Source of the DNA: Chitinophagaceae bacterium
Lineage (GTDB): Bacteria; Bacteroidota; Bacteroidia; Chitinophagales; Chitinophagaceae
DNA length: 64,000 nucleotides
NCBI GenBank assembly: GCA_016719015.1
Contig: JADKAZ010000008.1
Coordinates: 41,179 to 105,178, forward strand
Direction of reading: 5' to 3'
Made by a program: the position numbers and the translations under genes. Position 1 is the first letter of the stretch, and every line of letters begins with the position of its first letter. The notes beneath the pieces are model-generated. The model did not search any database and was not told where the DNA came from. It was given only the letters and a program-made list of their open reading frames with translations. This document shows, piece by piece, positions 14,760 through 24,127 of this stretch.

Positions 14760-16976
14760 ATGGATACAAAAAATCTCTCCGAAACATTTTTTGCAGATGA
14801 TGACCGGGTAGACGGTCTTGCAAAAGTTACGGGCAAAGCTACTTTTTCGGCAGAGTTTAAACCAGCCGGACTTACACATGGTGTATTTGTTTGCAGCACC
14901 ATTGCCAAAGGCGCTATAAAACAATTGAATATTTATGAAGCGAAAAATGCTCCGGGTGTAATAGATATTATTTATCATCTTAACTGCCCCGATGTACCGG
15001 GATTTAAACCGGTTGACAGAACCACCAACCCTAATGCAAGAAGTTTTACGGGACTGAAAGTTTTTTACAATAACATGGTGGTTAGCAATGGTCAGCCGAT
15101 TGCATTGGTAATTGCTGACACCTATGAAAGAGCCGTGCATGCTGCTTCGTTAGTTAAAGTAGAATACATAAAAGAAAATGCGGAAACAGATTTCGAAAAA
15201 AATAAATTTAATGATAAGTTATTGAAGTCACGTCCGGATTATGTGCGCAACCAAAAAGATGCCTGGGCAACTGCCGAAGTAAAACTGGAAGAAGAATATA
15301 CGATGCCCATCGAAACACATAACCCGATGGAAATGCATGCGACCATTGCTATATGGGAAGGAGGAAAATTAACGGTGTATGACAAATCGCAGGGACCAAA
15401 AAATGTGCAGGGTGAATTGGCAAGACTGTTTGCCATCGATGAAAAAAATGTGAAAGTAATTACTGAATTTGTTGGTGGTGCATTTGGTAGCGGCCTTCGC
15501 AGCTGGCCCCATGTACATGCAGCAGTGATTGCTTCAAAAAAACTAAACCGACCGGTAAAAGTTACCCTGAACAGGGAACAGATGTTTACGATGGTGGGCT
15601 ATCGTCCGCAGTGCTGGCAAAAAATTGGAATTGGTGCAAGTAAGGATGGAAAGTTAACGGGCATTGCACATCATGCTGTCAGCAATACTTCTTCGTACGA
15701 AGATTTTACGGAAGGTATTTCAAGTGTCTCACAATATTTATATGATTGCCCGAATGTGTTTACTACATACAAAATATTACCGCTGGATGTAAACACTCCT
15801 ACCTGGATGCGGGGCCCAGGTCCTGCCTCGGGTTGTTTTGCGTTGGAAAGTGCATTGGATGAATTGAGTTATAAATTAAATATTGATCCGATTGAGCTGC
15901 GCCTTATCAACAATGCAGAAATACATCCGCAAAGTAAGTTGCCATGGACTACAAAGTTTCTGAAAGAGTGTTACGCATTAGGTAAAGAAAAGATTGGCTG
16001 GCATAAACGACCCACTACTCCGGGCTCATTGAAAGAAGATGGTATGTTAGTAGGTTATGGAATGGCGGTTGGAGTATTTGGTGCCGGACGTAATGCTGCT
16101 ACTGCTAAAGGCATTTTAAAAAATGATGGCAGCCTGTTATTGCAAAGTGCCGTAAGTGATATGGGACCGGGTACATCAACTGCCATGGTAAAAATTGGCA
16201 GCGAACAAATGGGACTCGATGAGAAAAAAGTTCGATTTGAATTAGGCGATACAGATTTTCCAACCGGGCCTACACAAGGTGGTTCCGGTTCGGCTACTGC
16301 TGTGGGCTCTGCCGTAATAGCGGTGTGTGATGGCATTAAATTAAGCCTGAAAGAAATGGCGATAGAAAGTGTTGCTGCGTTCAAGAATTTGAAACCCGAT
16401 GATATAAAATATGAAAATGGAAAATTAGTTGCTGCCAATAATACTGCTTCTATTCATTTTATGGATCTGCTTAAAGAAGCCGGTAAGCCGGAATTGCAGG
16501 TATCAAAAAATTCTACTGGCTTTGCCCAACGGGATAAGTATGCGACCAATTCTTTCTCGGTGCATTTTGTAAAACTGCATGTGCATCCTGTAACCGGAGT
16601 GATAAAATTAAAGCATATGGTATCTGCGGCCGATGCCGGAAAAATCATCAGTGAAAAAACAGCCCGCAGCCAGATGGTGGGTGGTGCAGTGGGTGGTATT
16701 GGTATGGCCATGACGGAGGAAACATTGATCGACCATCGTTATGGCCGCTACATCAACAGCAATTTTGTGGATTATCATGTACCCGTTCATGCAGATGTAC
16801 CGCCAATGGATATTGTATTTCCCAACCAACCGGATTATATTATCAGCCCAACCGGTGCAAAAGGTATTGGTGAAATAGCATTGGTAGGTGTGGCACCTGC
16901 TATTTTAAATGCAGTGTATAATGCAACGGGGAAAAGAGTGAGAGATTTACCAGTGACGCCGGATAAAGTGCTATGA
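14760..16976 (+). CDS. paoC: Aldehyde oxidoreductase, molybdenum-binding subunit (PaoC/YagR-like)
   Basis: This is the catalytic subunit that binds the molybdenum cofactor and oxidises the substrate. With ATG 14760 it has 738 residues, close to the 732 of E. coli PaoC. An in-frame TTG at 14718 would overlap the previous stop but adds 14 residues not expected in the family. Motifs include RVDGLAKVTGKATFSAEF, ETHNPMEMHATIA, FVGGAFGSGLRSWP, WMRGPGPASGCFALES, TQGGSGSATAVGSA, and the terminal GAKGIGEIALVGVAPAI with the catalytic glutamate. It has no signal of its own, so it should travel folded with the Tat-bearing subunit. The XdhC-type chaperone gene usually needed for cofactor insertion is not adjacent. 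Confidence 0.93.
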   Translation: MDTKNLSETFFADDDRVDGLAKVTGKATFSAEFKPAGLTHGVFVCSTIAKGAIKQLNIYEAKNAPGVIDIIYHLNCPDVPGFKPVDRTTNPNARSFTGLKVFYNNMVVSNGQPIALVIADTYERAVHAASLVKVEYIKENAETDFEKNKFNDKLLKSRPDYVRNQKDAWATAEVKLEEEYTMPIETHNPMEMHATIAIWEGGKLTVYDKSQGPKNVQGELARLFAIDEKNVKVITEFVGGAFGSGLRSWPHVHAAVIASKKLNRPVKVTLNREQMFTMVGYRPQCWQKIGIGASKDGKLTGIAHHAVSNTSSYEDFTEGISSVSQYLYDCPNVFTTYKILPLDVNTPTWMRGPGPASGCFALESALDELSYKLNIDPIELRLINNAEIHPQSKLPWTTKFLKECYALGKEKIGWHKRPTTPGSLKEDGMLVGYGMAVGVFGAGRNAATAKGILKNDGSLLLQSAVSDMGPGTSTAMVKIGSEQMGLDEKKVRFELGDTDFPTGPTQGGSGSATAVGSAVIAVCDGIKLSLKEMAIESVAAFKNLKPDDIKYENGKLVAANNTASIHFMDLLKEAGKPELQVSKNSTGFAQRDKYATNSFSVHFVKLHVHPVTGVIKLKHMVSAADAGKIISEKTARSQMVGGAVGGIGMAMTEETLIDHRYGRYINSNFVDYHVPVHADVPPMDIVFPNQPDYIISPTGAKGIGEIALVGVAPAILNAVYNATGKRVRDLPVTPDKVL

Positions 16977-17044
16977 CCCTTTTACAGTTTTTAGTTAATA
17001 ATTAATATGTAACTGTAATTATTATTGCGGATATCAACATATAC

Positions 17045-18436
17045 TTACCCAAACTCCTTTATATCCCGCATCAGTTGCAACGCCATATTATTTGCCGTTG
17101 TTTCAAAATTACTTTCGGCATAAATGCGGATGATCGGCTCTGTATTAGAAGTGCGGAGATGCACCCAATCATTTTCAAACTCAATCTTTAACCCGTCTTC
17201 GGTATTGATGGGATTCTTTTTGTACTTCTTTTGTATTTTTTCAAAGATTGGTTTTACATCCACTCCTTTTTCTAATTCAATCTTATTCTTCGAAATAAAA
17301 TAATCAGGATACTGATTCCGGAGTGATTTGATCCCCTTTTTATGATTGGCCAAATGACTTAAAAATAAACCGATACCAATCAATGCATCACGGCCATAAT
17401 GAAAATCTGGAACGATGATACCGCCGTTGCCCTCACCACCAATTACTGCATCTGTCTCTTTCATTTTTGTCACCACATTCACTTCTCCTACTGCTGAAGG
17501 AAAGTACTGGCCGCCATGTTTGAGGGTAATTTCTTTGAGTGCTTTCGTACTGCTCATATTACTCACCGTATTACCCTTTATTTTACCCAATATATAATCT
17601 GCAATGGCTACTAATGTAAATTCCTCTCCAAACATAGTTCCATCTTCATTTACAAAACAAAGACGGTCCACATCCGGATCTACTGCAATCCCGAAATGGG
17701 CCTGCTGCTTTACCACTTCATTACTAAGCTGGGTTAAGTGCTCCGGTAATGGTTCGGGGTTATGGGCAAACTTACCGGTCACCTCACCATTCAATAGAAT
17801 TACTTCATTTACGCCCAGGGCATGTAATAAAGCCGGTACAAAAATGGCACCGGTAGAATTAATCGCATCCACCACCACTTTAAAATCCTGGCTGGCAATG
17901 GCTTTTCTATTCACAAAAGGATACTCCAATATTGCATCAATATGCTTTTGCAAATAAGAATCATCGAGGGTAACTATGCCGGGAGTTTCAGCAGTCGGGA
18001 TTGGGTTGTTTTCCTCCGCCAACTCCAGCACTTTTGCCCCTTTTTCTGCGGAAATAAATTCTCCTTTATTATTCAGCAATTTCAGGGCATTCCACTCTTC
18101 GGGGTTATGGCTGGCTGTAATAATGATACCGCCAATTGCTTCTTCCCTTGCAACAGCTATTTCTACGGTAGGGGTAGTTGATAAGCCAAGGTCTACCACA
18201 TCAATACCAAGTTTGATTATTGTAGCCACTACATGCCCACGAACCATTTCTCCGCTGGTGCGTCCATCCCTACCGATAACCATTGTTGGTTTCTTATTCT
18301 TGTTTGCCGGATTTTCTTCAAGCAAAAGCCTGGCAAAAGCTGCTGTAAATTTTACTATATCTTCCGGGGTCAGGTTTTCTCCGGGCTTATCTCCAATTGT
18401 TCCTCTAATTCCTGAGATACTTTTAATCAGTGGCAC
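17045..18436 (-). CDS. glmM: Phosphoglucosamine mutase (GlmM-like phosphohexomutase)
   Basis: This enzyme turns glucosamine-6-phosphate into glucosamine-1-phosphate for peptidoglycan and LPS precursors. It has 463 residues. The phospho-serine is Ser109 in TASHNPEEWN, the metal loop is DPDVDRLCF, and the sugar loop is GEGNGGIIVPDFHYGRD. The phosphate-binding loop near the end is RTSNTEPIIRIYAES. The start MPLIKSISGIRGTIGDKPGE is the family's normal N-terminus. Some Bacteroidota phosphomannomutases look alike, so the exact sugar preference is slightly uncertain. Confidence 0.88.
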   Translation of the reverse strand: MPLIKSISGIRGTIGDKPGENLTPEDIVKFTAAFARLLLEENPANKNKKPTMVIGRDGRTSGEMVRGHVVATIIKLGIDVVDLGLSTTPTVEIAVAREEAIGGIIITASHNPEEWNALKLLNNKGEFISAEKGAKVLELAEENNPIPTAETPGIVTLDDSYLQKHIDAILEYPFVNRKAIASQDFKVVVDAINSTGAIFVPALLHALGVNEVILLNGEVTGKFAHNPEPLPEHLTQLSNEVVKQQAHFGIAVDPDVDRLCFVNEDGTMFGEEFTLVAIADYILGKIKGNTVSNMSSTKALKEITLKHGGQYFPSAVGEVNVVTKMKETDAVIGGEGNGGIIVPDFHYGRDALIGIGLFLSHLANHKKGIKSLRNQYPDYFISKNKIELEKGVDVKPIFEKIQKKYKKNPINTEDGLKIEFENDWVHLRTSNTEPIIRIYAESNFETTANNMALQLMRDIKEFG

Positions 18437-18525
18437 TATTTATCTTTTAGGTCGGCAAAAATACGTTTTTCAATTTCAATAGCAGATTTAAGTATGTGTA
18501 CACATGTTGCTGCCTACATTTGCAT

Positions 18526-19332
18526 ATGACTGAACATGCATGGTATAAAAACTGGTTTAATTCCCCTTTTTATCACAAGCTGTATTTTGAAAGAGACGAA
18601 AAAGAAGCAGCTGATTTTATAGTAAAACTGGTGCAACATTTACAACCTACTCCCGGTTGCCGGATGCTGGATGTTGCCTGTGGTAAAGGAAGACATAGTA
18701 AAACGCTGGCTTCCTTTGGATTTATCGTTACCGGTATTGATATTTCCGTGGACAGTATATCCTATGCCAAACAATTTGAAAAAGATAACCTGGAGTTTTT
18801 TGTGCATGATATGCGCCTGCCTGCATGGGGTAATTATTTTGATTATGCTTTCAACTTCTTTACCAGCTTTGGTTATTTTAAAACAAGACGGGAACATGAC
18901 GATGCTATCCGTACTATTGCCCAAAGTTTGAAACCAGGTGGCCGGTTTGTGATTGATTATCTGAATGTACATTATGCAGAACAACATTTACGGCAAAATG
19001 AGGACAAGCAAATTGGAGAAACAACTTATAAAATTCATCGCTGGCATGATGAAACACATTTTTATAAGAAGATTGTAGTGACCGATCCCATATTAAAGGA
19101 GCCGCTGGAATACACAGAAAAAGTGGCCAAATTCTCTTTAGGAGATTTTACAGAAATGCTTGCTTACCAGGGTGTACAGGTGCAGGAAGTTTTTGGCGAC
19201 TACAAATTCAACAGTTATGATGTGCGGAAAACGCCACGACTGATTGTAGTTGCGTCAAAAGTTGTTGCCGAAAAAGACGATAAAGAGAAAAGATTGTACA
19301 GTGATGGAAGAACTGCCGATGCGTTGACATAG
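18526..19332 (+). CDS. Class I SAM-dependent methyltransferase
   Basis: The protein (268 residues from ATG 18526) has the Rossmann-type methyltransferase core. Motif I is MLDVACGKGRHSKTLASFG near residue 47, followed by VTGIDIS. Motif III/IV is FDYAFNFFTSFGYF and motif V is LKPGGRFVIDYLN. The start at 18496 would add ten residues (MYTCCCLHLH) that look like non-coding sequence. A TACATTTG sequence resembling a -7 box lies at 18515-18522, so close to the ATG that the message may be leaderless. The substrate cannot be named. It is divergent from glmM and converges on the sulfatase gene. Confidence 0.85.
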   Translation: MTEHAWYKNWFNSPFYHKLYFERDEKEAADFIVKLVQHLQPTPGCRMLDVACGKGRHSKTLASFGFIVTGIDISVDSISYAKQFEKDNLEFFVHDMRLPAWGNYFDYAFNFFTSFGYFKTRREHDDAIRTIAQSLKPGGRFVIDYLNVHYAEQHLRQNEDKQIGETTYKIHRWHDETHFYKKIVVTDPILKEPLEYTEKVAKFSLGDFTEMLAYQGVQVQEVFGDYKFNSYDVRKTPRLIVVASKVVAEKDDKEKRLYSDGRTADALT

Positions 19333-19336
19333 AACC

Positions 19337-19403
19337 AGTTCATGGTTAATAGTTGACAATCAGTGTTCATACAAACTTCAACAGCGGCCATAAACCATGA
19401 ACT
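19337..19403. repeat. Inverted repeat with 11-bp perfect arms between converging genes
   Basis: AGTTCATGGTT (19337-19347) and AACCATGAACT (19393-19403) are perfect complements separated by 45 bases. They fill the 89-base gap between the methyltransferase and sulfatase stops. No T tract follows, so it is not a classical terminator. Confidence 0.6.
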
Positions 19404-19421
19404 ATGGATTATCAACCGTCC

Positions 19422-21401
19422 TTAATCCCTCTTATTATTCATCAGCATATACTTAGCTGTTTCATAAAAAGCACTTGTAAATTCAGACAATTTCTTTTTT
19501 GCAGAGTCCTGTTGTTGTTTGCTGAAATAAGTGGCCCGTGCATGCATGGGAACAATCGACTCTTCTTGTGAATTAATGTTCCTGGTAAAATAAAAATCAT
19601 CTGTCACCATCCCAATAGCATCAGCGGTATTGGTAACAAAAGCATAATTATTCTTTTTGGCCGGGTCTAACAAATCTCTTCCCAGTGTAGTGTTTACATA
19701 TGGCTGGTGCAGCATGCCTGCAAGAGTCGGCAAAATATCAATCTGTGATACTACTTCGGGTCTTCTCTGTGGTGTTAATAAGGCCGGGGCATAAAACAAC
19801 AACGGAACATGTTCATCTGTTAAGCGCTGCTCTGTCCACACGGCCGGATACATGGCGTCAGCATTACCTGCAAGACCATGGTCACCTACAAAAACAAAAA
19901 TAGTATTATGAAAATATTTTTCTTTCTGTGCAGCTTCGATAAACTTTTTAAAACAATAATCAGCATACCTGAAGGCATTATATTCATCCAATGATTCAAA
20001 TCCATATTTTTTCAGGTCTTCTTCAGGCACTCTGACTTTTAAAAAATCAGTATCGGTTTCGGCCATCGTTCTATCATAGGGACGATGGTTCCCCGATGTC
20101 TGTATGTAAGCAAAAAATGGCTTCTCTTTTTTCCTGAATACATCATTAGCTTCCAGAAAAAGGTCTTTGTCACTGATACCCCAAACATTTACTTCGGGAA
20201 CACCCTGTCTTTTTCCTGTGTGCATCTGTAATCCATCAATATTTTTCAATAATCCTTCAAAATTGCCAAACTCGGCATCCCCACCTAAAAAATAATGCTT
20301 CTCATAATCAACAAGGTTATCAACGATAGTATGCTGCTTTACGGCATCAGGATTTCTGCTGGAAAATTTAAAGAGTTGTGCATCGGGGATGCCCGATAAA
20401 ATAGCAAACAATGCTCTTGCTGTAGAAAAATGCGGCGTAAAGCAACGTTCAAAGAAAATCCCGTTCCGGCTTAGCGAATCGAAGAATGGTGTTGTATTAA
20501 GTGGATTACCACTCATACTACTCTTATACATGCTATAGGATTCGCATTGCACCAGCACAATGTTGGGGCGGCTTTCCAGGGAATTACTACGAGGGCCTAT
20601 CTGTCGGCGAAAGGAAAAATTATTTTTATCAGGTAATTGCATCCATTCTGCCATCACCGGAAAAGCCGCTCTAGCTTTTTGTTCGTTAAAATCTGGTTTT
20701 CGTAATTTAAGTGTAGCAAAAAAATTCTGTAGTGGATTAATGGCGAGATATGATTTAAAACTATTGTTGAATTTAAAGCAATCATTACGGCTTAAGGGAG
20801 GCCAGGAAAAATTTCCCCAGGCAAATAAAAACAATACCAGCGCAGCTACATAAAAAATTTTTCTGCGGTATTGGATACCCCTGCCATCCGTTCTGTTAAT
20901 TACCTGCCAGTGGCTTTTATGATACATCCATCGGAAAAAAAGTACAGCCACCACCAATCCCAGCAACATCCAGAACATTGGATATGTCTGGCGCATCATT
21001 CTCCACGAAATTTTGAAATCTTCGGCAAAATTCATAGCCCCGGCATCAAGCGGCGTTTTATTATAAGAAAAGCTGCCAAACCCGGCGGCAAAAAAAACAA
21101 ATACGATAAAAGTAACGATAGCCAGGTACCATGACCACCATTTCTTATTCCGTGCCGAATAAAACGGTGATAGCTTCGGCATCATACTCAGCAAAATAAT
21201 AGGCAAAAGGATAAATGCAATCCACCGCAAATCATAACGGATTCCCATTAAAAAAGAAGGGATAGCATCACCAAATGAAATTCCATTAGGCTTAAAGGCA
21301 ATAAAAGTAGCCAGCCTGTATAATGTAAAAATCAACAGGAAGATGGCTGTTAAATTAGCCACCCACAAAATGGTTTTGGGTATTTTAAATCTGGTTAACA
21401 T
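19422..21401 (-). CDS. LTA synthase/MdoB-like membrane sulfatase-family phosphotransferase
   Basis: I choose ATG 21401 (659 residues, MLTRFKIPKTILWVAN). A start at 21449 adds 16 residues. Five membrane spans occupy roughly residues 10-230. The extracytoplasmic alkaline-phosphatase-superfamily domain follows, with metal site VLVQCESYS, the presumed Thr nucleophile in NPLNTTPFFDSL, QTSGNHRPYD and FVFVGDHGLAG. Relatives move phosphoglycerol or phosphoethanolamine onto envelope glycans or lipids. Bacteroidota lack lipoteichoic acid, so the substrate here is unknown. The PAP2 phosphatase gene diverges from it and may act in related envelope lipid turnover. Confidence 0.88.
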   Translation of the reverse strand: MLTRFKIPKTILWVANLTAIFLLIFTLYRLATFIAFKPNGISFGDAIPSFLMGIRYDLRWIAFILLPIILLSMMPKLSPFYSARNKKWWSWYLAIVTFIVFVFFAAGFGSFSYNKTPLDAGAMNFAEDFKISWRMMRQTYPMFWMLLGLVVAVLFFRWMYHKSHWQVINRTDGRGIQYRRKIFYVAALVLFLFAWGNFSWPPLSRNDCFKFNNSFKSYLAINPLQNFFATLKLRKPDFNEQKARAAFPVMAEWMQLPDKNNFSFRRQIGPRSNSLESRPNIVLVQCESYSMYKSSMSGNPLNTTPFFDSLSRNGIFFERCFTPHFSTARALFAILSGIPDAQLFKFSSRNPDAVKQHTIVDNLVDYEKHYFLGGDAEFGNFEGLLKNIDGLQMHTGKRQGVPEVNVWGISDKDLFLEANDVFRKKEKPFFAYIQTSGNHRPYDRTMAETDTDFLKVRVPEEDLKKYGFESLDEYNAFRYADYCFKKFIEAAQKEKYFHNTIFVFVGDHGLAGNADAMYPAVWTEQRLTDEHVPLLFYAPALLTPQRRPEVVSQIDILPTLAGMLHQPYVNTTLGRDLLDPAKKNNYAFVTNTADAIGMVTDDFYFTRNINSQEESIVPMHARATYFSKQQQDSAKKKLSEFTSAFYETAKYMLMNNKRD

Positions 21402-21538
21402 AGAAGCTAATGCAGTGGCGTCGAACAGGAAAGCTACAAAATAAGCCAATAAAATACTTCCTGAGCTAGAAACTGTCTTTTGTTGGTGAGAATAATCATA
21501 ACCGCATCAAATAACATTCTACCTGTATTTTTGCAGAA

Positions 21539-22150
21539 ATGCATTTAGCGGCAATTACTTTCTGGCAAAAACTGGTACAATGGGATCAATACCTGTTTGA
21601 GAAAATCAATAGTGATTGGTCCAACCCTTTTTTGGATGCAGTAATGCCGTTTCTCCGCAACTCTATTCACTGGATGCCCCTTTATTTATTTGTCCTTGTT
21701 TTTGTACTGGCTAATTTTAAAATAAAAGGATTGTGGTGGTTTGTATTTTTTCTATCTACCATAGCCCTTACCGATATGACAGGCACCTATGTTTTCAAAC
21801 ATGAATTTGAAAGACTTCGCCCCTGTAATGACCCGGCTCTTGCTGATCATCTTCGGCTGCTGCTGAAACAATGCTCCGGTGGCTACAGCTTTGTTTCCAA
21901 CCATGCCGCCAACCATTTTGGTATGGGAACTTTTTTCTTTATCACCTTCAGACATATACTTAAAAATTGGGTTTGGTTGGGCCTGTTTTGGGCCGGTTTG
22001 ATTGCGTATGCACAAGTATATGTAGGCGTACATTATCCGATGGATGTATTTGCGGGAGGCTTACTGGGATTGGCTTTTGGCATTGCAATGGGCAGCTTCT
22101 TCAATAAGCGGTTTGGATTTGCTATCTTCGATAATCAACATGCTGCATAA
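21539..22150 (+). CDS. PAP2-family membrane phosphatase (undecaprenyl-pyrophosphatase-like)
   Basis: This 203-residue protein has about five or six membrane spans and the three-part PAP2 signature: KHEFERLRP near residue 85, GYSFVSNHAANHFGMG near 120, and YVGVHYPMDVFAGG near 163. The catalytic His pair is therefore present. Relatives remove phosphate from lipid pyrophosphates such as undecaprenyl diphosphate, or from phosphatidate. A TATTTTTG sequence at 21526-21533 resembles a -7 box. The CNNM/CorC gene starts on the very next base after its stop, so the two form an operon. Confidence 0.87.
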   Translation: MHLAAITFWQKLVQWDQYLFEKINSDWSNPFLDAVMPFLRNSIHWMPLYLFVLVFVLANFKIKGLWWFVFFLSTIALTDMTGTYVFKHEFERLRPCNDPALADHLRLLLKQCSGGYSFVSNHAANHFGMGTFFFITFRHILKNWVWLGLFWAGLIAYAQVYVGVHYPMDVFAGGLLGLAFGIAMGSFFNKRFGFAIFDNQHAA

Positions 22151-23446
22151 ATGGAGATTTTTATTCTGCTGCTACTCATATTAATCAATGCCTTGTTTGT
22201 TATTTCTGAAATTGCCCTTGTATCTGCCAGAAAATCAAGGCTTGAAAGCCAGGCTGAACGGGGTGATGAAAAAGCAAGAAGAGCACTCATCCTTGCCAAT
22301 AATCCAGAAAAATTTCTTTCCGCAGTTCAGATAGGTATCACCCTTATTGCCATTCTTACCGGTGTTTACTCCGGTGAACGATTTGCCCGTTACCTGCAAC
22401 CTTCTATCGAAAAGATTGAAAGCTTCAAACCCTATGCAGATACCATTGCAACCACCATTATCGTAGTGCTGGTTACTTTTCTTTCTATCATATTTGGTGA
22501 ATTAATCCCCAAAAGAATTGGTTTATTAAAAGCAGAAAAAATTGCCAAATCAGTAGCAGGCCCTGTTAATACGTTTGCCCGCATGACCCATCCTTTTGTG
22601 TGGCTGTTAAACAGAACCAGTAATTTATTTTTTTATATTTTCAATATCAAGCGTTCAAAAGACGATGCCGTAACAGAAGAAGAAATAAAAACGCTGATTG
22701 GTGAAGGTACTGAAGCTGGTACCATTGATGAGGCTGAGCAGGAAATTATTGAAAGGGTATTTCATCTCGGCGACCGCAATATCACATCATTGATGACACA
22801 TCGAAGTGATATCATCTGGTTTAATCTTGATGATAACGAAGATAAAATCAAAGAAAAAATATTACGGGAGCCCCACTCTGCTTATCCAATATGCGATGGC
22901 TCTGTTGACAATATTAAAGGCGTTGTATCTATTAAAGATTTGTATGTAAGCCCTGATAGCACCCTGTTTAAAGACATTATGCAACCGGCTTTATTTATTC
23001 CTGAAAACAATTCACCTTACCAGGTTTTGGAGAAATTCAAGGAATCAAAGATTCATTCAGCTTTTATTGTTGATGAATATGGCAGTATCCTTGGTTTACT
23101 TACTTTAAATGATATACTCGAAGCCATCGTCGGGGATATGCCGCAACCCAATGAAGATGAGTATGAAATTATAAAAAGGGATGACGGAACTTACATCGTA
23201 GATGGCCAGATACCTTTCTATAATTTTCTAACCCGTTTTGAAAAAACAGAATGGATGAATGAAGGCGAACATGATTTCGACACCCTGGCCGGATTTATTT
23301 TACATGAACTGGAGAGAATTCCAAAGACCGGCGACAAACTCGATTGGAAAGGCTTTAAAATAGAAGTAGTTGATATGGATGGCCACCGGATAGACAAAGT
23401 ATTGGTGACACTCAGTGAAGAATTGAAGGATGAGATAGAAGAGTAA
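22151..23446 (+). CDS. CNNM/CorC-type (hemolysin-like) membrane transporter
   Basis: The 431-residue protein has the usual layout. A DUF21/CNNM membrane domain covers residues 1-190 (ALVSARKSRLESQAERGDEK, ALILANNPEKFLSAVQIGIT, IIFGELIPKRIGL). A pair of CBS domains covers about 205-330 (MTHRSDIIWFNLDD, SAFIVDEYGSILGLLTLNDI). A CorC/HlyC domain ends it (DGTYIVDGQIPFYNF, DTLAGFILHELERIP). Relatives export magnesium or cobalt; the hemolysin name is historical. It directly follows the PAP2 gene with no gap. Confidence 0.9.
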   Translation: MEIFILLLLILINALFVISEIALVSARKSRLESQAERGDEKARRALILANNPEKFLSAVQIGITLIAILTGVYSGERFARYLQPSIEKIESFKPYADTIATTIIVVLVTFLSIIFGELIPKRIGLLKAEKIAKSVAGPVNTFARMTHPFVWLLNRTSNLFFYIFNIKRSKDDAVTEEEIKTLIGEGTEAGTIDEAEQEIIERVFHLGDRNITSLMTHRSDIIWFNLDDNEDKIKEKILREPHSAYPICDGSVDNIKGVVSIKDLYVSPDSTLFKDIMQPALFIPENNSPYQVLEKFKESKIHSAFIVDEYGSILGLLTLNDILEAIVGDMPQPNEDEYEIIKRDDGTYIVDGQIPFYNFLTRFEKTEWMNEGEHDFDTLAGFILHELERIPKTGDKLDWKGFKIEVVDMDGHRIDKVLVTLSEELKDEIEE

Positions 23447-23502
23447 GCTTATTCAAAAAAGAATCCCCGGAGAAATAAAATTTTTGCACCTTTAGTGATA
23501 CA

Positions 23503-24036
23503 TTAAAAATTCAGGAGAGCTTCTTTATCGGGGTAATTCAGCTTCGTACTTTTCCTGTTTCCATTCACTTTCACATGCATGATACCTACCTGGTCATCAA
23601 ACTTATCATAAAGAATGCTGTTTGTAATTTCAATTTTATTTACCGTAGCGATATTTTCAGCCTGGATATAACCATATGCTGCTTCGTTTTCATTTTCAAA
23701 ACCCAGATAGTCAAGAACTACCGGTTTCCCGTTGACCCTGATGGATAAATGCGACAGGATATATTTTTTTACCAACGTATCCATCGCTGCTTTATTAGGG
23801 GGATTTATGAGGTCAACTTTTGCCTTATAGTTTTTGGCCAATACGGTCTCAAAATCATCGGTAAAAATTTTACAGCTAATTTCCAGTGTTTTATCAGCCG
23901 CATTATGCTCAATCTCCACCACACTTACATGAAAGGGATGTGGCGTTTTATGCCCTGCGGAAGTTAAAGCAAGGGCCAGAACAGGTATAATCAACCATTT
24001 ATAGACAGATGATGCCTTTGACACAATATATTTCAT
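23503..24036 (-). CDS. DUF6702-like exported protein
   Basis: The protein (177 residues) has an N-terminal signal segment (WLIIPVLALALTSAG). It then shows the family pattern HPFHVSVVEIEHNAADKTLE and CKIFTDDFETVLAKNY. The remainder is beta-rich and includes LDYLGFENENEAAYGYIQAE. Proteins of this type are common in Bacteroidota next to HupE/UreJ-like and M1 peptidase genes, as here, but their job is unknown. It is divergent from the HupE-like gene. Confidence 0.75.
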   Translation of the reverse strand: MKYIVSKASSVYKWLIIPVLALALTSAGHKTPHPFHVSVVEIEHNAADKTLEISCKIFTDDFETVLAKNYKAKVDLINPPNKAAMDTLVKKYILSHLSIRVNGKPVVLDYLGFENENEAAYGYIQAENIATVNKIEITNSILYDKFDDQVGIMHVKVNGNRKSTKLNYPDKEALLNF

Positions 24037-24127
24037 GGTTACAAAAGTCTGGTTTATTTTGACATCTTTACTAAGCCTTTCGTTAAAACGCTAAAGAAGA
24101 TTAAGGACGGTAATAACTATTGACAAG

